NCBI GenBank assembly: GCA_002687015.1
Contig: NYZB01000086.1
Location: 1 to 39,488 of the forward strand
Source: Deltaproteobacteria bacterium
Lineage (GTDB): Bacteria > Myxococcota_A > UBA9160 > UBA6930
Length of the DNA: 39,488 bases
Direction: 5' to 3'
In this document: piece by piece, positions 9,255-18,158 of the stretch
Position numbering within the stretch: the first letter of the stretch is position 1
Layout: the number at the start of each line of letters is the position of its first letter
Notes under the pieces: generated by a model
Database searches by the model: none
What the model saw: the letters and a program-made list of their open reading frames with translations, nothing else
Told to the model about the DNA's origin: nothing
Made by a program: the position numbers and the translations under genes

Positions 9255-10187
9255 GTGAGGACATCGGACTGGACCCGGCGCGCCTTCCTCCGGGCGGGAG
9301 CCACGACCCTGGGTGGGCTGGCGGCCGGCTGTGCGACCCCTGGCGGGCCCGCCCATGGCGGTGGCATCGACGCGCACGCCCACGTCTGGTCCGGTCCGGA
9401 TGCCCGCTACCCCTTCGTGCCGGATGTGGCGGCCAAGCCGATGAACCCAGCCGCCTTCCCGCCCGAGATCCTGCTGGCCCACGGGTCGCAGAACGGGCTG
9501 CGGCGCGCCGTACTCGTGCAGCCAGCCTGCTACGGGTTCGACTGCCGCTTCATCGCCGACTCCATCGAGCGTTTCCCGGGCCGCCTGGCCGGCGTCGGCC
9601 TCGTCGATTGGCGACACGAGCCCAGGGAGGGACTCGATCGCATGGCCGCCCTCGGGCTGCGAGGGGTTCGGATCAAGGCGCTCCGCGCGGGCCATCAGCG
9701 CTGGCCAGAGGACGAGAGGATGTACGCGCTCTGGCGGCGCGCCGCCGACCTCGGTGTGGCGGTCTGCATCCTGCCCGAGCCCTCCGCCTTCGATGCGATC
9801 TCGAAGCTCTGCACCCGCCACCCGCAGACGATCGTGGTGGTGGACCACATCGGCTGGCTGGGCGCCCACGAGCGCCCCCGCGACTCGCAGGTCGACGGGT
9901 TCCTGCGGCTGGCCGAACACCGCAACCTCTACGTCAAGATCTCGCGCCTGCACCACTTCGACATGGCGAAGCCGCCCTACCTCGAAGCGGTGCCGCTGGT
10001 CCGGCGGGTCGTTGGAGCCTTCGGACCGGAGCGAGTCATGTGGGGCAGCGACGCTCCCGGCCAGGTGCGGAACGGGCACAGCATGGCCGCCTCCCTGGAC
10101 GTGATCCGCCGGCACGCCTCATTCCGCCCCGAGGAGCAGGACTGGCTGCTGGGGCGCACGGCCGAGCGCCTCTTCTTCTCTGCCTAG
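9255..10187 (+). CDS. amidohydrolase family protein (TIM-barrel, amidohydrolase-2 like) with Tat-like signal
   Basis: GTG start; TRRAFLRAGATTLGGLAAGC; GIDAHAHVW, VVVDHIGW, VMWGSDAPG. Confidence 0.85.
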   Translation: MRTSDWTRRAFLRAGATTLGGLAAGCATPGGPAHGGGIDAHAHVWSGPDARYPFVPDVAAKPMNPAAFPPEILLAHGSQNGLRRAVLVQPACYGFDCRFIADSIERFPGRLAGVGLVDWRHEPREGLDRMAALGLRGVRIKALRAGHQRWPEDERMYALWRRAADLGVAVCILPEPSAFDAISKLCTRHPQTIVVVDHIGWLGAHERPRDSQVDGFLRLAEHRNLYVKISRLHHFDMAKPPYLEAVPLVRRVVGAFGPERVMWGSDAPGQVRNGHSMAASLDVIRRHASFRPEEQDWLLGRTAERLFFSA

Positions 10188-10245
10188 CCCAGGCCCTGCA
10201 CGGGCTTCGAGCGGCAGCGGCCTCCGCAGTCGGGATATCCTGGCG

Positions 10246-11043
10246 ATGGAGGTGCCGCCCTTGAGCTACGAGACCCTGGAGACCGAACGCGAGGGCGCGA
10301 TCCTGCGCGTCTGGCTGAATCGTCCCGAGCGTCGCAATGCGGTGTCGCCGCTGCTGCTCCGCGAGCTCGGTGATCTCTTCAACTCCCTCGAGACCGACTT
10401 CGACACTCGCCTGGTGGTGCTCGGCGGTCGCGGGAAGTCCTTCTGCGCCGGGGCCGACCGCAAGCCCGATCCGGCGGCGCGCGAAGCCGAAGCCGCGACC
10501 AGCGACCGGGGACGCCGCTGGATCGGCCAGCTCGGGCGCCGCGCCTGCCGGGCGATCCAGGATTGCGAGGCGCTGACCCTCGCCCAGGTGCACGGCCACG
10601 CGATCGGCGGCGGCGCCTGCCTGGCCCTCTCCTGCGACTTCCGGATCGCGGCCGAAGATGCGGTCTTCCTCGTCCCCGAGGTCGACCTGGCGATTCCCCT
10701 CTCCTGGGGTGCCGTGCCGCTGCTCATCCAGGAGGTGGGCGCCGCGCGAGCGCGGGAGATCCTGCTGCGCTGTCCCTCCCTGGACGGCAAGGAGGCGGAA
10801 GGCCTGAACCTGGTCCACAAGGCGGTGCCCGCGGACGCCCTGGCCGGGGAGGTACAGGCCTGGGCCGAGGACCTGCTGACCCGGCCCGAGCTCGCGGTCC
10901 ACATGACCAAGACCCAGCTGCGCGGCTACGCCCGTCTCTCCTCCCTGGGCGATGCGACTGAGGCCGATGGCGACCTGATCACGGTCGCCCAGCGCAGCGA
11001 GACCTTCCGGGAGCGCTTCGCCATGCCGCCGAAGGAGCGCTAG
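10246..11043 (+). CDS. enoyl-CoA hydratase/isomerase family protein
   Basis: 265 aa; LNRPERRNAVSPLLLREL, VLGGRGKSFCAGADRK, VHGHAIGGGACLALSCDFRIAAEDAVFLVPEVDL. Confidence 0.93.
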   Translation: MEVPPLSYETLETEREGAILRVWLNRPERRNAVSPLLLRELGDLFNSLETDFDTRLVVLGGRGKSFCAGADRKPDPAAREAEAATSDRGRRWIGQLGRRACRAIQDCEALTLAQVHGHAIGGGACLALSCDFRIAAEDAVFLVPEVDLAIPLSWGAVPLLIQEVGAARAREILLRCPSLDGKEAEGLNLVHKAVPADALAGEVQAWAEDLLTRPELAVHMTKTQLRGYARLSSLGDATEADGDLITVAQRSETFRERFAMPPKER

Positions 11044-11099
11044 AGGAGGGCGATCCCAGCGTCTATCCTCGCTGCCCTTCCCACCTCGGAGAGCTCCCC

Positions 11100-12686
11100 T
11101 TGAGTGACGCCCGCGACTTCCGACCCTCCTCCCTGGGCACGATTCCCCGGCTTGTCCAGGACTCGTCCCGGCGTTTCGCCGGGCGCGTCGCGTTCGAGGA
11201 CCAGGGTCGCGTCGTGCGCTTCGATGAGCTGGGCGCGCTGGCGCTCCAGGCCTCCCGCGCCTTCATCGCCGCGGGGCTTCAGCCCGGTGACCGAGTCGGG
11301 GTCTGGGGCCCCAACTCCCTCGAATGGGTGATCGCGGCGGTGGGTCTGCAGTCGGCTGGCGGGGTGCTGGTGCCCTTGAACACCCGCTTCAAGGGCTCGG
11401 AGGCCGGCTACAACCTGCGCAAGAGCGGCGCCCGCCTGCTCGTCACGGTCGAGGAGTTCGTGGGTGCGCGCTTCGTCGACCTGCTCGCCGATCAGGAGCT
11501 GCCGGCGCTCGAGGGCATCGTCACGTGGGAGGGAAGCCACGCGAAGGCTGAGAGCTGGAAGGGCTTCCTGGCCGCGGGCGAGAGCATCTCCGAAGACGCC
11601 GCCCGCGAGCGCCTCCTGGCCGTGCAGCCGGGGGACCTGGCGGACGTCATGTTCACGTCGGGGACCACGGGAAACCCGAAGGGCGTGATGACGGGCCACG
11701 AGCAGAACCTGCGAGCCTTCGAGTCCTGGAGCGAGGTGGTCGGGCTCCGGGCCGAAGACCGCTACCTGATCGTGAACCCCTTCTTCCACGCCATGGGCTA
11801 CAAGGCCGGTTGGCTCGCCTGCATCATGCGCGGCGCGGCCTGTCTTCCGCACCGGGTGATGGACGTCTCCGAGGTCTTGCAGAGGGTGGGCGAGGAGAGG
11901 GTGAGCGTGCTTCCCGGCGTGCCCTCGCTCTATCAATCCTTCCTGATGGACCCCGCGCACCGGGACTTCGACCTCTCGAACCTGCGCCTGGCCGTCACCG
12001 GTGCGGCCCCCGTCTCGGTGGAGCTGGTTCGCCGCATTCGTGAAGAGCTGGGCTTCGAGACGGTGATCACCGGCTATGGCCTCACCGAGGCGACGGGCAT
12101 CGCCACCATGTGTCGCGACGGCGACGCCCCCGAGATCATCGCCAACAGCTCGGGCCGGGCGATACCCGACGTCGAGGTGCTCTGTGTCGACGACGAGGGC
12201 AAGGAAGTGCCCCGCGGCGAGCCGGGCGAGGTGGTGGTGCGCGGCTACAACGTGATGCGCGGCTACTACGACGACGAGGACGAGACGCGGAAGACGATCG
12301 ACGACGCGGGCTGGCTGCACACGGGCGACATCGGCGTGATGGACGAGAACGGCTACCTCGACATCACCGATCGCAAGAAGGACATGTTCATCATGGGCGG
12401 CTTCAACTGCTACCCGGCCGAGATCGAGGGGCTGCTCTTCGAGCACCCCGAGGTGGCCCAGGTGGCCGTCATCGGGATTCCCGACGAGCGCATGGGTGAA
12501 GTCGGCGCGGCCTTCGTGGTGCCCGAGCCGGGGGCCCGCCCCGAGCCCGACGCCTTGCACGCCTGGTGCCGCGAGCACATGGCCAACTACAAGGTGCCCC
12601 GCCGGATCGAGGTGATCGGTGAGCTGCCGATGAATGCGATGGGCAAGGTGCAGAAATTCCGGCTGCGAGAACGGGTGGGGTGCTGA
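11100..12686 (+). CDS. AMP-dependent acyl-CoA synthetase, FadD3-like
   Basis: 528 aa; MFTSGTTGNPKGVMTGH, YGLTEATG, GWLHTGDIGVMDENGYLDITDRKKDMFIMGGFNCYPAEIE. TTG start. Confidence 0.93.
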   Translation: MSDARDFRPSSLGTIPRLVQDSSRRFAGRVAFEDQGRVVRFDELGALALQASRAFIAAGLQPGDRVGVWGPNSLEWVIAAVGLQSAGGVLVPLNTRFKGSEAGYNLRKSGARLLVTVEEFVGARFVDLLADQELPALEGIVTWEGSHAKAESWKGFLAAGESISEDAARERLLAVQPGDLADVMFTSGTTGNPKGVMTGHEQNLRAFESWSEVVGLRAEDRYLIVNPFFHAMGYKAGWLACIMRGAACLPHRVMDVSEVLQRVGEERVSVLPGVPSLYQSFLMDPAHRDFDLSNLRLAVTGAAPVSVELVRRIREELGFETVITGYGLTEATGIATMCRDGDAPEIIANSSGRAIPDVEVLCVDDEGKEVPRGEPGEVVVRGYNVMRGYYDDEDETRKTIDDAGWLHTGDIGVMDENGYLDITDRKKDMFIMGGFNCYPAEIEGLLFEHPEVAQVAVIGIPDERMGEVGAAFVVPEPGARPEPDALHAWCREHMANYKVPRRIEVIGELPMNAMGKVQKFRLRERVGC

Positions 12687-12834
12687 GCCCCGCCCTCGCT
12701 CGCTCTCATCCTCTTCGTCCTGATCCTGGTCCTGCCGCCAAACGCGCCCTCTGCGCCCGGCCGGCACACCTTTGCGGCCTTCGCGGCGATCGCCGAGCAT
12801 CACTCCGCCGCGAAGCCCCACGAGAGGAGACGCA

Positions 12835-13710
12835 ATGCCGATCGACAGCTCGGTGGTGGGCCAGGAGCTGCCCTCCTCGGTAGAGGACTTGTCCGTGCGC
12901 CGGGTGCTCGCCTATGCGGCGGGCCTGGCGGATACCTCGCCCGCGGTCTTCGACGATCTCGCCGGGGATCTCGCGGCGCCGCCCCCATTCTGCGTCTCCC
13001 TGGAGTGGCCCGTGGTCAGCCATCCGGAGATCCGCGAGCGCCTGGGTGCGGCGCCGGACGAGCTGCTGCGCGGGGTGCACGCGAGCCAGGACTCGGTCTT
13101 CCACCGCGCGATGCGCCCCGGGATGCGTCTCACCACGCGCGGAACGATGGTGGGAATGCGCCAGACCCGGGCCGGTACGCTGGCGACGACGCGTCTCGAT
13201 ACGGAGGCCGAGGACGGGCCCGTCGTGAGCTCCTGGCAGATGACGATGTACCGCGGCGTGGAGCTCGAGGGCGGCGATCGCGAGCTCGAGAGCGGGCCCG
13301 CGCTGCCCGAGCCCGCGTCATCCCCCGCGCCGGAGTATTCCCGGATCCGGATCGCCCGCGAGCTGCCCCATGTCTACACCGAGTGTGCGCAGATCTGGAA
13401 CCCGATCCACACGGAGCGCGCCGTCGCCCGGGCTGCGGGGCTGCCCGACATCATCCTTCACGGCACGGCGACCTGGGCGCTGGCTGGCCGCGAGATCGTC
13501 GCCCGCCACGCCGCTGGGGACCCGACGCGTCTCCGCCGCCTGCGCGGCAGCTTTCGCGCCATGGTCATCCCGGGCAGCGAGATCGAGGTCGAGCACTCCG
13601 CCAGCGACGCGCCGGGTGGCCAGACCATCGTGAGCTTCAGGGTCCGGAACGCCGAGGGCGAGGAGGCGGTGGCCGACGGCTGGGCGGTGATCTCGCGCGA
13701 GGGCGGCTGA
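12835..13710 (+). CDS. MaoC-like double-hotdog dehydratase
   Basis: Start at MPIDSSVVGQ; ECAQIWNPIHTERAVARAAGLPDIILHGTATWALAGREIV matches the hydratase-2/MaoC motif. Confidence 0.83.
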   Translation: MPIDSSVVGQELPSSVEDLSVRRVLAYAAGLADTSPAVFDDLAGDLAAPPPFCVSLEWPVVSHPEIRERLGAAPDELLRGVHASQDSVFHRAMRPGMRLTTRGTMVGMRQTRAGTLATTRLDTEAEDGPVVSSWQMTMYRGVELEGGDRELESGPALPEPASSPAPEYSRIRIARELPHVYTECAQIWNPIHTERAVARAAGLPDIILHGTATWALAGREIVARHAAGDPTRLRRLRGSFRAMVIPGSEIEVEHSASDAPGGQTIVSFRVRNAEGEEAVADGWAVISREGG

Positions 13711-13753
13711 GATCGGGCCAGACCCGGCCGCAGAGGGGTCGAGGCGCCGTCGT

Positions 13754-13785
13754 CCCTTCTCGAAGGGCCGCGCACGCAGCGCGGC
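13754..13785. terminator. tandem hairpins between convergent genes
   Basis: CCCTT-CTCG-AAGGG followed by GCCGCGC-ACGCA-GCGCGGC (perfect 7-bp stem), between the convergent CDSs ending at 13710 and 13799. Confidence 0.5.
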
Positions 13786-13798
13786 TCGGAGGCAGCTG

Positions 13799-14854
13799 CT
13801 ACCCGGGCAATCCCTCGAGCAGATCGGCGATGTCGGGCATGCAGGCCGGCCAGAGATCGGGGTCCGAGAGGGCCGGGTCGCTGCCGTCCTCCAGATCCTC
13901 GATCCTCTCGGGCTCCTCGCTCACCAACTCGGCAAAGGCCACCAGACCGACGATCGGGCGATGCTCATCGGGAACCCGGCCCGGGACGTGGTGATGTCCC
14001 ACGGTCCAGCGCAGGAGCTCCGGCAGCTCGCGGGCCTCGGCGAAGCACGTGCCCAGGAGCGGATGGAGCTCGTCGATCAGCTTCTTGATCAGGAGCTCGG
14101 TGGGCCGTCCGCCCCGGGTCTTGCGGCGCAGGGCGCTCAGGTTCCGGTACGCGACGACCTTGCCCACGTCGTGGAAGAGCCCCGCCATGTAGGCGTCCCC
14201 CGCGCCGCACAGGTCCGTGGTGCGCGCCAGGGAAGCGGCCGTCTCGGCCACCTCGTGGGAGTGGCTCTGGAGGGATCGGGTCTCCCGGTCATAGCCGGGG
14301 ACCCGGTAGACACCCTCTCCCAGGGCGGCGGCGACCGCCAGGGAGCGCACCATTTCGAAACCGAGCATCGAGACGCAGTGGTCGAGGCTCTGGATCCGCC
14401 CCGCGCCCATGGTCGGAGCGTTCGCGTAGCGCAGGATCTGTGCGGCGAGCGCCTGGTCGCGGCGGATCAGGTCCGCGACGTCGTCGTTGTCGAGATCGCT
14501 GGATTCCCCCAGCGAGAGCAGGCTGCCGGCCACCTCGGGAAGCACGGGGATGTCGAGCTTGCCTGCCGCGATGCTGGTGGCGAGGCCCTCCAGGCATCGG
14601 CGATCGGTGGGATTCACCGCGAGCCCCCTCAGGCCCTCGAGCCGAGCTTCGGCGAACTCGGCGATCTCTTCGTCGGCTGCAGGCGGTACCGGGTGATAGA
14701 TGCCCTCGCGCAGGGCGCGCTCGGGCGCCGCCCTCTGCCCGGATGCGGGGGCCACGCTCCTCTCCTCCGGAGCCGCCGGTGTGCGGCGCGGGGAGGCCCG
14801 GCGGGTAGGACGTGCAGGCCTCGGGCGGCCGAACAATCTGGACAGGATCCCCAC
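13799..14854 (-). CDS. HDOD domain protein
   Basis: 351 aa; LPVLPEVAGSLLSLGESSDLDNDDVADLIRRDQALAAQILRYANAPTMGAGRIQSLDHCVSMLGFEMVRSLAVA, AGLFHDVGKVV. Confidence 0.88.
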   Translation of the reverse strand: MGILSRLFGRPRPARPTRRASPRRTPAAPEERSVAPASGQRAAPERALREGIYHPVPPAADEEIAEFAEARLEGLRGLAVNPTDRRCLEGLATSIAAGKLDIPVLPEVAGSLLSLGESSDLDNDDVADLIRRDQALAAQILRYANAPTMGAGRIQSLDHCVSMLGFEMVRSLAVAAALGEGVYRVPGYDRETRSLQSHSHEVAETAASLARTTDLCGAGDAYMAGLFHDVGKVVAYRNLSALRRKTRGGRPTELLIKKLIDELHPLLGTCFAEARELPELLRWTVGHHHVPGRVPDEHRPIVGLVAFAELVSEEPERIEDLEDGSDPALSDPDLWPACMPDIADLLEGLPG

Positions 14855-14998
14855 GGCATGCGGTGTCGTCGGGGTTCGTCCGTCGCTTGAGCACTTCTGC
14901 CCCGCCGGCGTGCTGGCCCCGGTGCTCGGCCCGACACCCGCAAGGGCAAAGCCCCGAGCCTCTCTGGATGGCTTTCCCCAGGGCGACCTTACGAGATC

Positions 14999-17900
14999 TC
15001 AATTGGAGGGCCCGGCTTCTCCCTCCTCGGGGCGGGACGAGTCGGCGCCAGCCGGAAGGCCCCTGCCGTGGACGAGGGAAAAGAGAATCGGAATGACGAC
15101 GAGCGTCACCAGGGTGGCCGAGAGCACTCCACCGACCATCGGTGCCGCGATGCGGCGCATGGTCTCGGAGCCCGTTCCGGCGCCCCACATGATGGGGAGC
15201 AGCCCGATCACGTCGGAGGCGACGGTCATCAAGAGCGGCCTGGCCCGATGGGTGGCGCCCTCGACGATCGCGTCCCATAGATCCTTGCGGGTCCGGAGTC
15301 GTCCCTCGGCGAGCACCCGATCGCGAGCCTGATTCAGGAAGAGGAGCATGATCACGCCGGTCTCGGCCGTGAGCCCGGCAAGGGCGAGGAAGCCCGCTGC
15401 GACCGCGACGCTGCGGTCGTAGTCGAGGAGCCAGAGAAGGAGGACGCCGCCGATCAGTGCGAAGGGGATGCAGGCGATGACCATCAGCGTGTCGCTCACC
15501 CGCCGGAAGTTGAGATAGAGGAGCAGGAAGATGATGCCGAGCGTGATCGGGACGATCAGCAGCAGCCGCGTCGTCGCCCGCTCGATGTACTCGTACTGGC
15601 CGCTCCAGGAGAGCGTGTAGCCCGTGGGGATCGTCACTTCGTCCGCGAGCGCGCGCTTCGCCGCGGCTACGTAGCTGCCCACGTCGACGCCATCGAGGTC
15701 GATGTAGACCCAGGCGTTGGGTCGAGCGTTCTCGGTCTTGATGGACGGTGGCCCCTTGCGAAACTGGAAGCGCGCGAGCTGGCCGAGCGGCACCTGGGCG
15801 CCGCCTGGAATCGGGATGAGGACCCGTTTCAGGGAGGCGATGTCGTGCCGGAGCTCCCGGCTGTAGCGGATGTTGACCGGGTATCGCTCGAGGCCCTCGA
15901 TGGTCTGGCTCACGTTCATCCCGCCGATCGCGGTCTGGATCACGTCCTGAACGTCGCCGATGGTGAGCCCGTAGCGCGCAATCTGCCTGCGGTCGATGTC
16001 GAAGTCGAGGTAGTTCCCTCCGACGACCCGCTCGGCGTAGACGCTCTGGGTCCCCGGCAGCTCCCGAAGCGTCGCCTCGATCCCCTCTCCGATTCGCTGG
16101 AGCATGGCGAGGTCCGGTCCCGCGATCTTGATCCCGACCGGTGTCTTGATTCCCGTCGAGAGCATGTCGATCCGGGTCTTGATCGGCATGGTCCAGGCGT
16201 TGGTGAGGCCCGGGAAGCGGATCGCCGAATCGAGCTCGGTCACGAGCTTCTGGGTCGTCATCCCCTCACGCCACTCGGAAGGGGGACGAAGGGTGATGGT
16301 CGTCTCGATCATCGAGAGCGGTGCGGGATCCGTAGCCGTCTCGGCGCGGCCCACCTTTCCGAAGACCCGCTCCACCTCGGGGAAGCCCGCGATGATGCGG
16401 TCGGTCTGCTGCAGCAGATCCTTGGCCTTCGAGACCGAGACGCCAGGGAGCGTCGTCGGCATGTAGAGGAGGTCGCCCTCGAAGAGCGGCGGCATGAACT
16501 CGCATCCGAGCTGACGGGCCGGGGGGACGCTCGCCAGGAGCACGAGCAAGGCCGCGGCGAGGACGGCCCAGCGGTGGCGAAGCGCGCCGCGGATCAAGGG
16601 GCGGTAGAGCCAGAGAATCGCGCGGTTCAGGGGGTTTCGGCCCTCCGAGAGGATTCGCCCCCGAACCAGCCAGACCATGAGTGCGGGGACGACGGTGATC
16701 GAGAGAAGCGCGGCCCCGGCCATGGCGTAGGTCTTGGTGAAGGCCAGCGGCTTGAAGAGGCGTCCCTCCTGGGCCTCGAGCGTGAAGATGGGCAGGAAGG
16801 AGACCGTGATGATCAGCAGCGAGAAGAAGAGCGCAGGTCCCACCTCGGTGGCGGCGTCGACGAGGATCTCGAGCCTCGGCTTGTGGTCGCGGTCCCTCTC
16901 CAGGTGCTTGTGCGCGTTCTCCACCATGACGATGCCGGCATCGATCATCGTGCCGATGGCGATGGCGATTCCGCCGAGCGACATGATGTTCGCGTTGATG
17001 CCCTGGTAGTACATGACGATGAACGAGAAGAGGATTCCCAGGGGCAGCAGCAGGATCGCGACGAGCGCGCTTCGGAGGTGGACCAGGAAGACGAAGCAGA
17101 TCAGCGCGACGATGGCTCCCTGCTGCATGAGCTTCTCCTGGAGGTTGTCGACGGCGCGTTCGATGAGGGGAGAGCGGTCGTAGACGGGCACGATCTCGAC
17201 GCCCTCCGGAAGCGTCTCGGCCAGCTCGGCCAGGCGCTCTCGAACGCCCCGGATGGTCTCGAGGGCGTTCTCGCCGAAACGCATGATGACGATGCCGGCG
17301 GCCGCCTCACCCTCGCCGTCCAGGTCCGTGAGGCCCCGGCGTAGCTCCGGCCCGAGCGAGACCGTGCCGATGTTCCGGAGCAGGATGGGCGTCCCGTGCT
17401 CGTCGGCACCTACGGCGATCTCCTCCAGATCCTGCACCTCCTTCACGTAGCCCCGCCCGCGAATCATGAACTCGGACTCCGCCATCTCCACGAGGCGCCC
17501 GCCGACGTCGCTGTTGCTTCGCTCCACGGCGTAGCGGACCTGGCGCAACGCGACGCCGTAGGCGGCGAGCTTGTTCGGGTCGAGCTCGACCTGGTACTGA
17601 CGCACGTAGCCGCCGACACTCGCCACTTCGGCGACGCCCGGTACGGTCTGGAGCTCGTAGCGGAGCTGCCAATCCTGGATCGAGCGGAGCTCGGAGAGAT
17701 CGTGCTTCCCCGTCCGGTCGACGAGGGCGTACTCGTAGACCCATCCGACGCCCGTGGCGTCGGGCCCCAGCGTTGGCGTCACGCCCTTCGGAAGCCGACC
17801 CGAGACGAAGTTCAGGGCCTCGAGCACGCGGCTTCTGGCCCAATAGAGGTCCGTGCCGTCCTCGAAGATGACGTACACGAAGGAGAGTCCGAAGAAGGAG

Positions 17901-18154
17901 TAGCCGCGCACCACCTCCGCGTACGGCACCGCGAGCATGGCCGTCGACAGGGGATAGGTGACCTGGTCCTCGACGACCTGCGGCGCCTGCCCGGGGTACT
18001 CCGTCAGGAGGATGACCTGCACGTCCGAGAGGTCCGGGATGGCATCGAGGGGCGTATTCAGGACGGCATAGGCACCCCACGCCACCAGCGCGCTGACGCC
18101 GAGCGCGACGAAGAAGGGGTTTCGCGCAGAGGCCTCGACGATTCTCCTCAGCAT
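14999..18154 (-). CDS. cusA: heavy-metal efflux RND transporter, CusA/CzcA family
   Basis: ~1050 aa; NTPLDAIPDLSDVQVILLTEYPGQAPQVVEDQVTYPLSTAML, GGIAIAIGTMIDAGIVMVENAHKHLE. Start taken at MLRRIVEASARNPFF; the in-frame ORF extends to 18187. Confidence 0.93.
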   Translation of the reverse strand: MLRRIVEASARNPFFVALGVSALVAWGAYAVLNTPLDAIPDLSDVQVILLTEYPGQAPQVVEDQVTYPLSTAMLAVPYAEVVRGYSFFGLSFVYVIFEDGTDLYWARSRVLEALNFVSGRLPKGVTPTLGPDATGVGWVYEYALVDRTGKHDLSELRSIQDWQLRYELQTVPGVAEVASVGGYVRQYQVELDPNKLAAYGVALRQVRYAVERSNSDVGGRLVEMAESEFMIRGRGYVKEVQDLEEIAVGADEHGTPILLRNIGTVSLGPELRRGLTDLDGEGEAAAGIVIMRFGENALETIRGVRERLAELAETLPEGVEIVPVYDRSPLIERAVDNLQEKLMQQGAIVALICFVFLVHLRSALVAILLLPLGILFSFIVMYYQGINANIMSLGGIAIAIGTMIDAGIVMVENAHKHLERDRDHKPRLEILVDAATEVGPALFFSLLIITVSFLPIFTLEAQEGRLFKPLAFTKTYAMAGAALLSITVVPALMVWLVRGRILSEGRNPLNRAILWLYRPLIRGALRHRWAVLAAALLVLLASVPPARQLGCEFMPPLFEGDLLYMPTTLPGVSVSKAKDLLQQTDRIIAGFPEVERVFGKVGRAETATDPAPLSMIETTITLRPPSEWREGMTTQKLVTELDSAIRFPGLTNAWTMPIKTRIDMLSTGIKTPVGIKIAGPDLAMLQRIGEGIEATLRELPGTQSVYAERVVGGNYLDFDIDRRQIARYGLTIGDVQDVIQTAIGGMNVSQTIEGLERYPVNIRYSRELRHDIASLKRVLIPIPGGAQVPLGQLARFQFRKGPPSIKTENARPNAWVYIDLDGVDVGSYVAAAKRALADEVTIPTGYTLSWSGQYEYIERATTRLLLIVPITLGIIFLLLYLNFRRVSDTLMVIACIPFALIGGVLLLWLLDYDRSVAVAAGFLALAGLTAETGVIMLLFLNQARDRVLAEGRLRTRKDLWDAIVEGATHRARPLLMTVASDVIGLLPIMWGAGTGSETMRRIAAPMVGGVLSATLVTLVVIPILFSLVHGRGLPAGADSSRPEEGEAGPSN

Positions 18155-18158
18155 CGCG

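Noticed and set aside
11040-12821. 593-aa minus-strand ORF opposite the acyl-CoA synthetase
   Set aside because: His/Asp/Gly/Leu-rich shadow translation with no domain; the plus-strand gene is unambiguous.
14930-14965. sigma-54-like promoter (GGCTC...TTTGC) on the minus strand ahead of the HDOD gene
   Set aside because: Distance between the GG and GC elements is one base too long for the -24/-12 consensus.
14921-14980. Possible c-di-GMP (GEMM) riboswitch, from GGGCAAAGCC next to a GNRA-loop hairpin
   Set aside because: The full GEMM consensus and second helix are not recognisable, and on that strand the next feature is the antisense of the RND gene.
15845-17344. 499-aa plus-strand ORF opposite cusA
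   Set aside because: Shadow ORF rich in D/R/E/H/G; the minus-strand RND transporter is clear.
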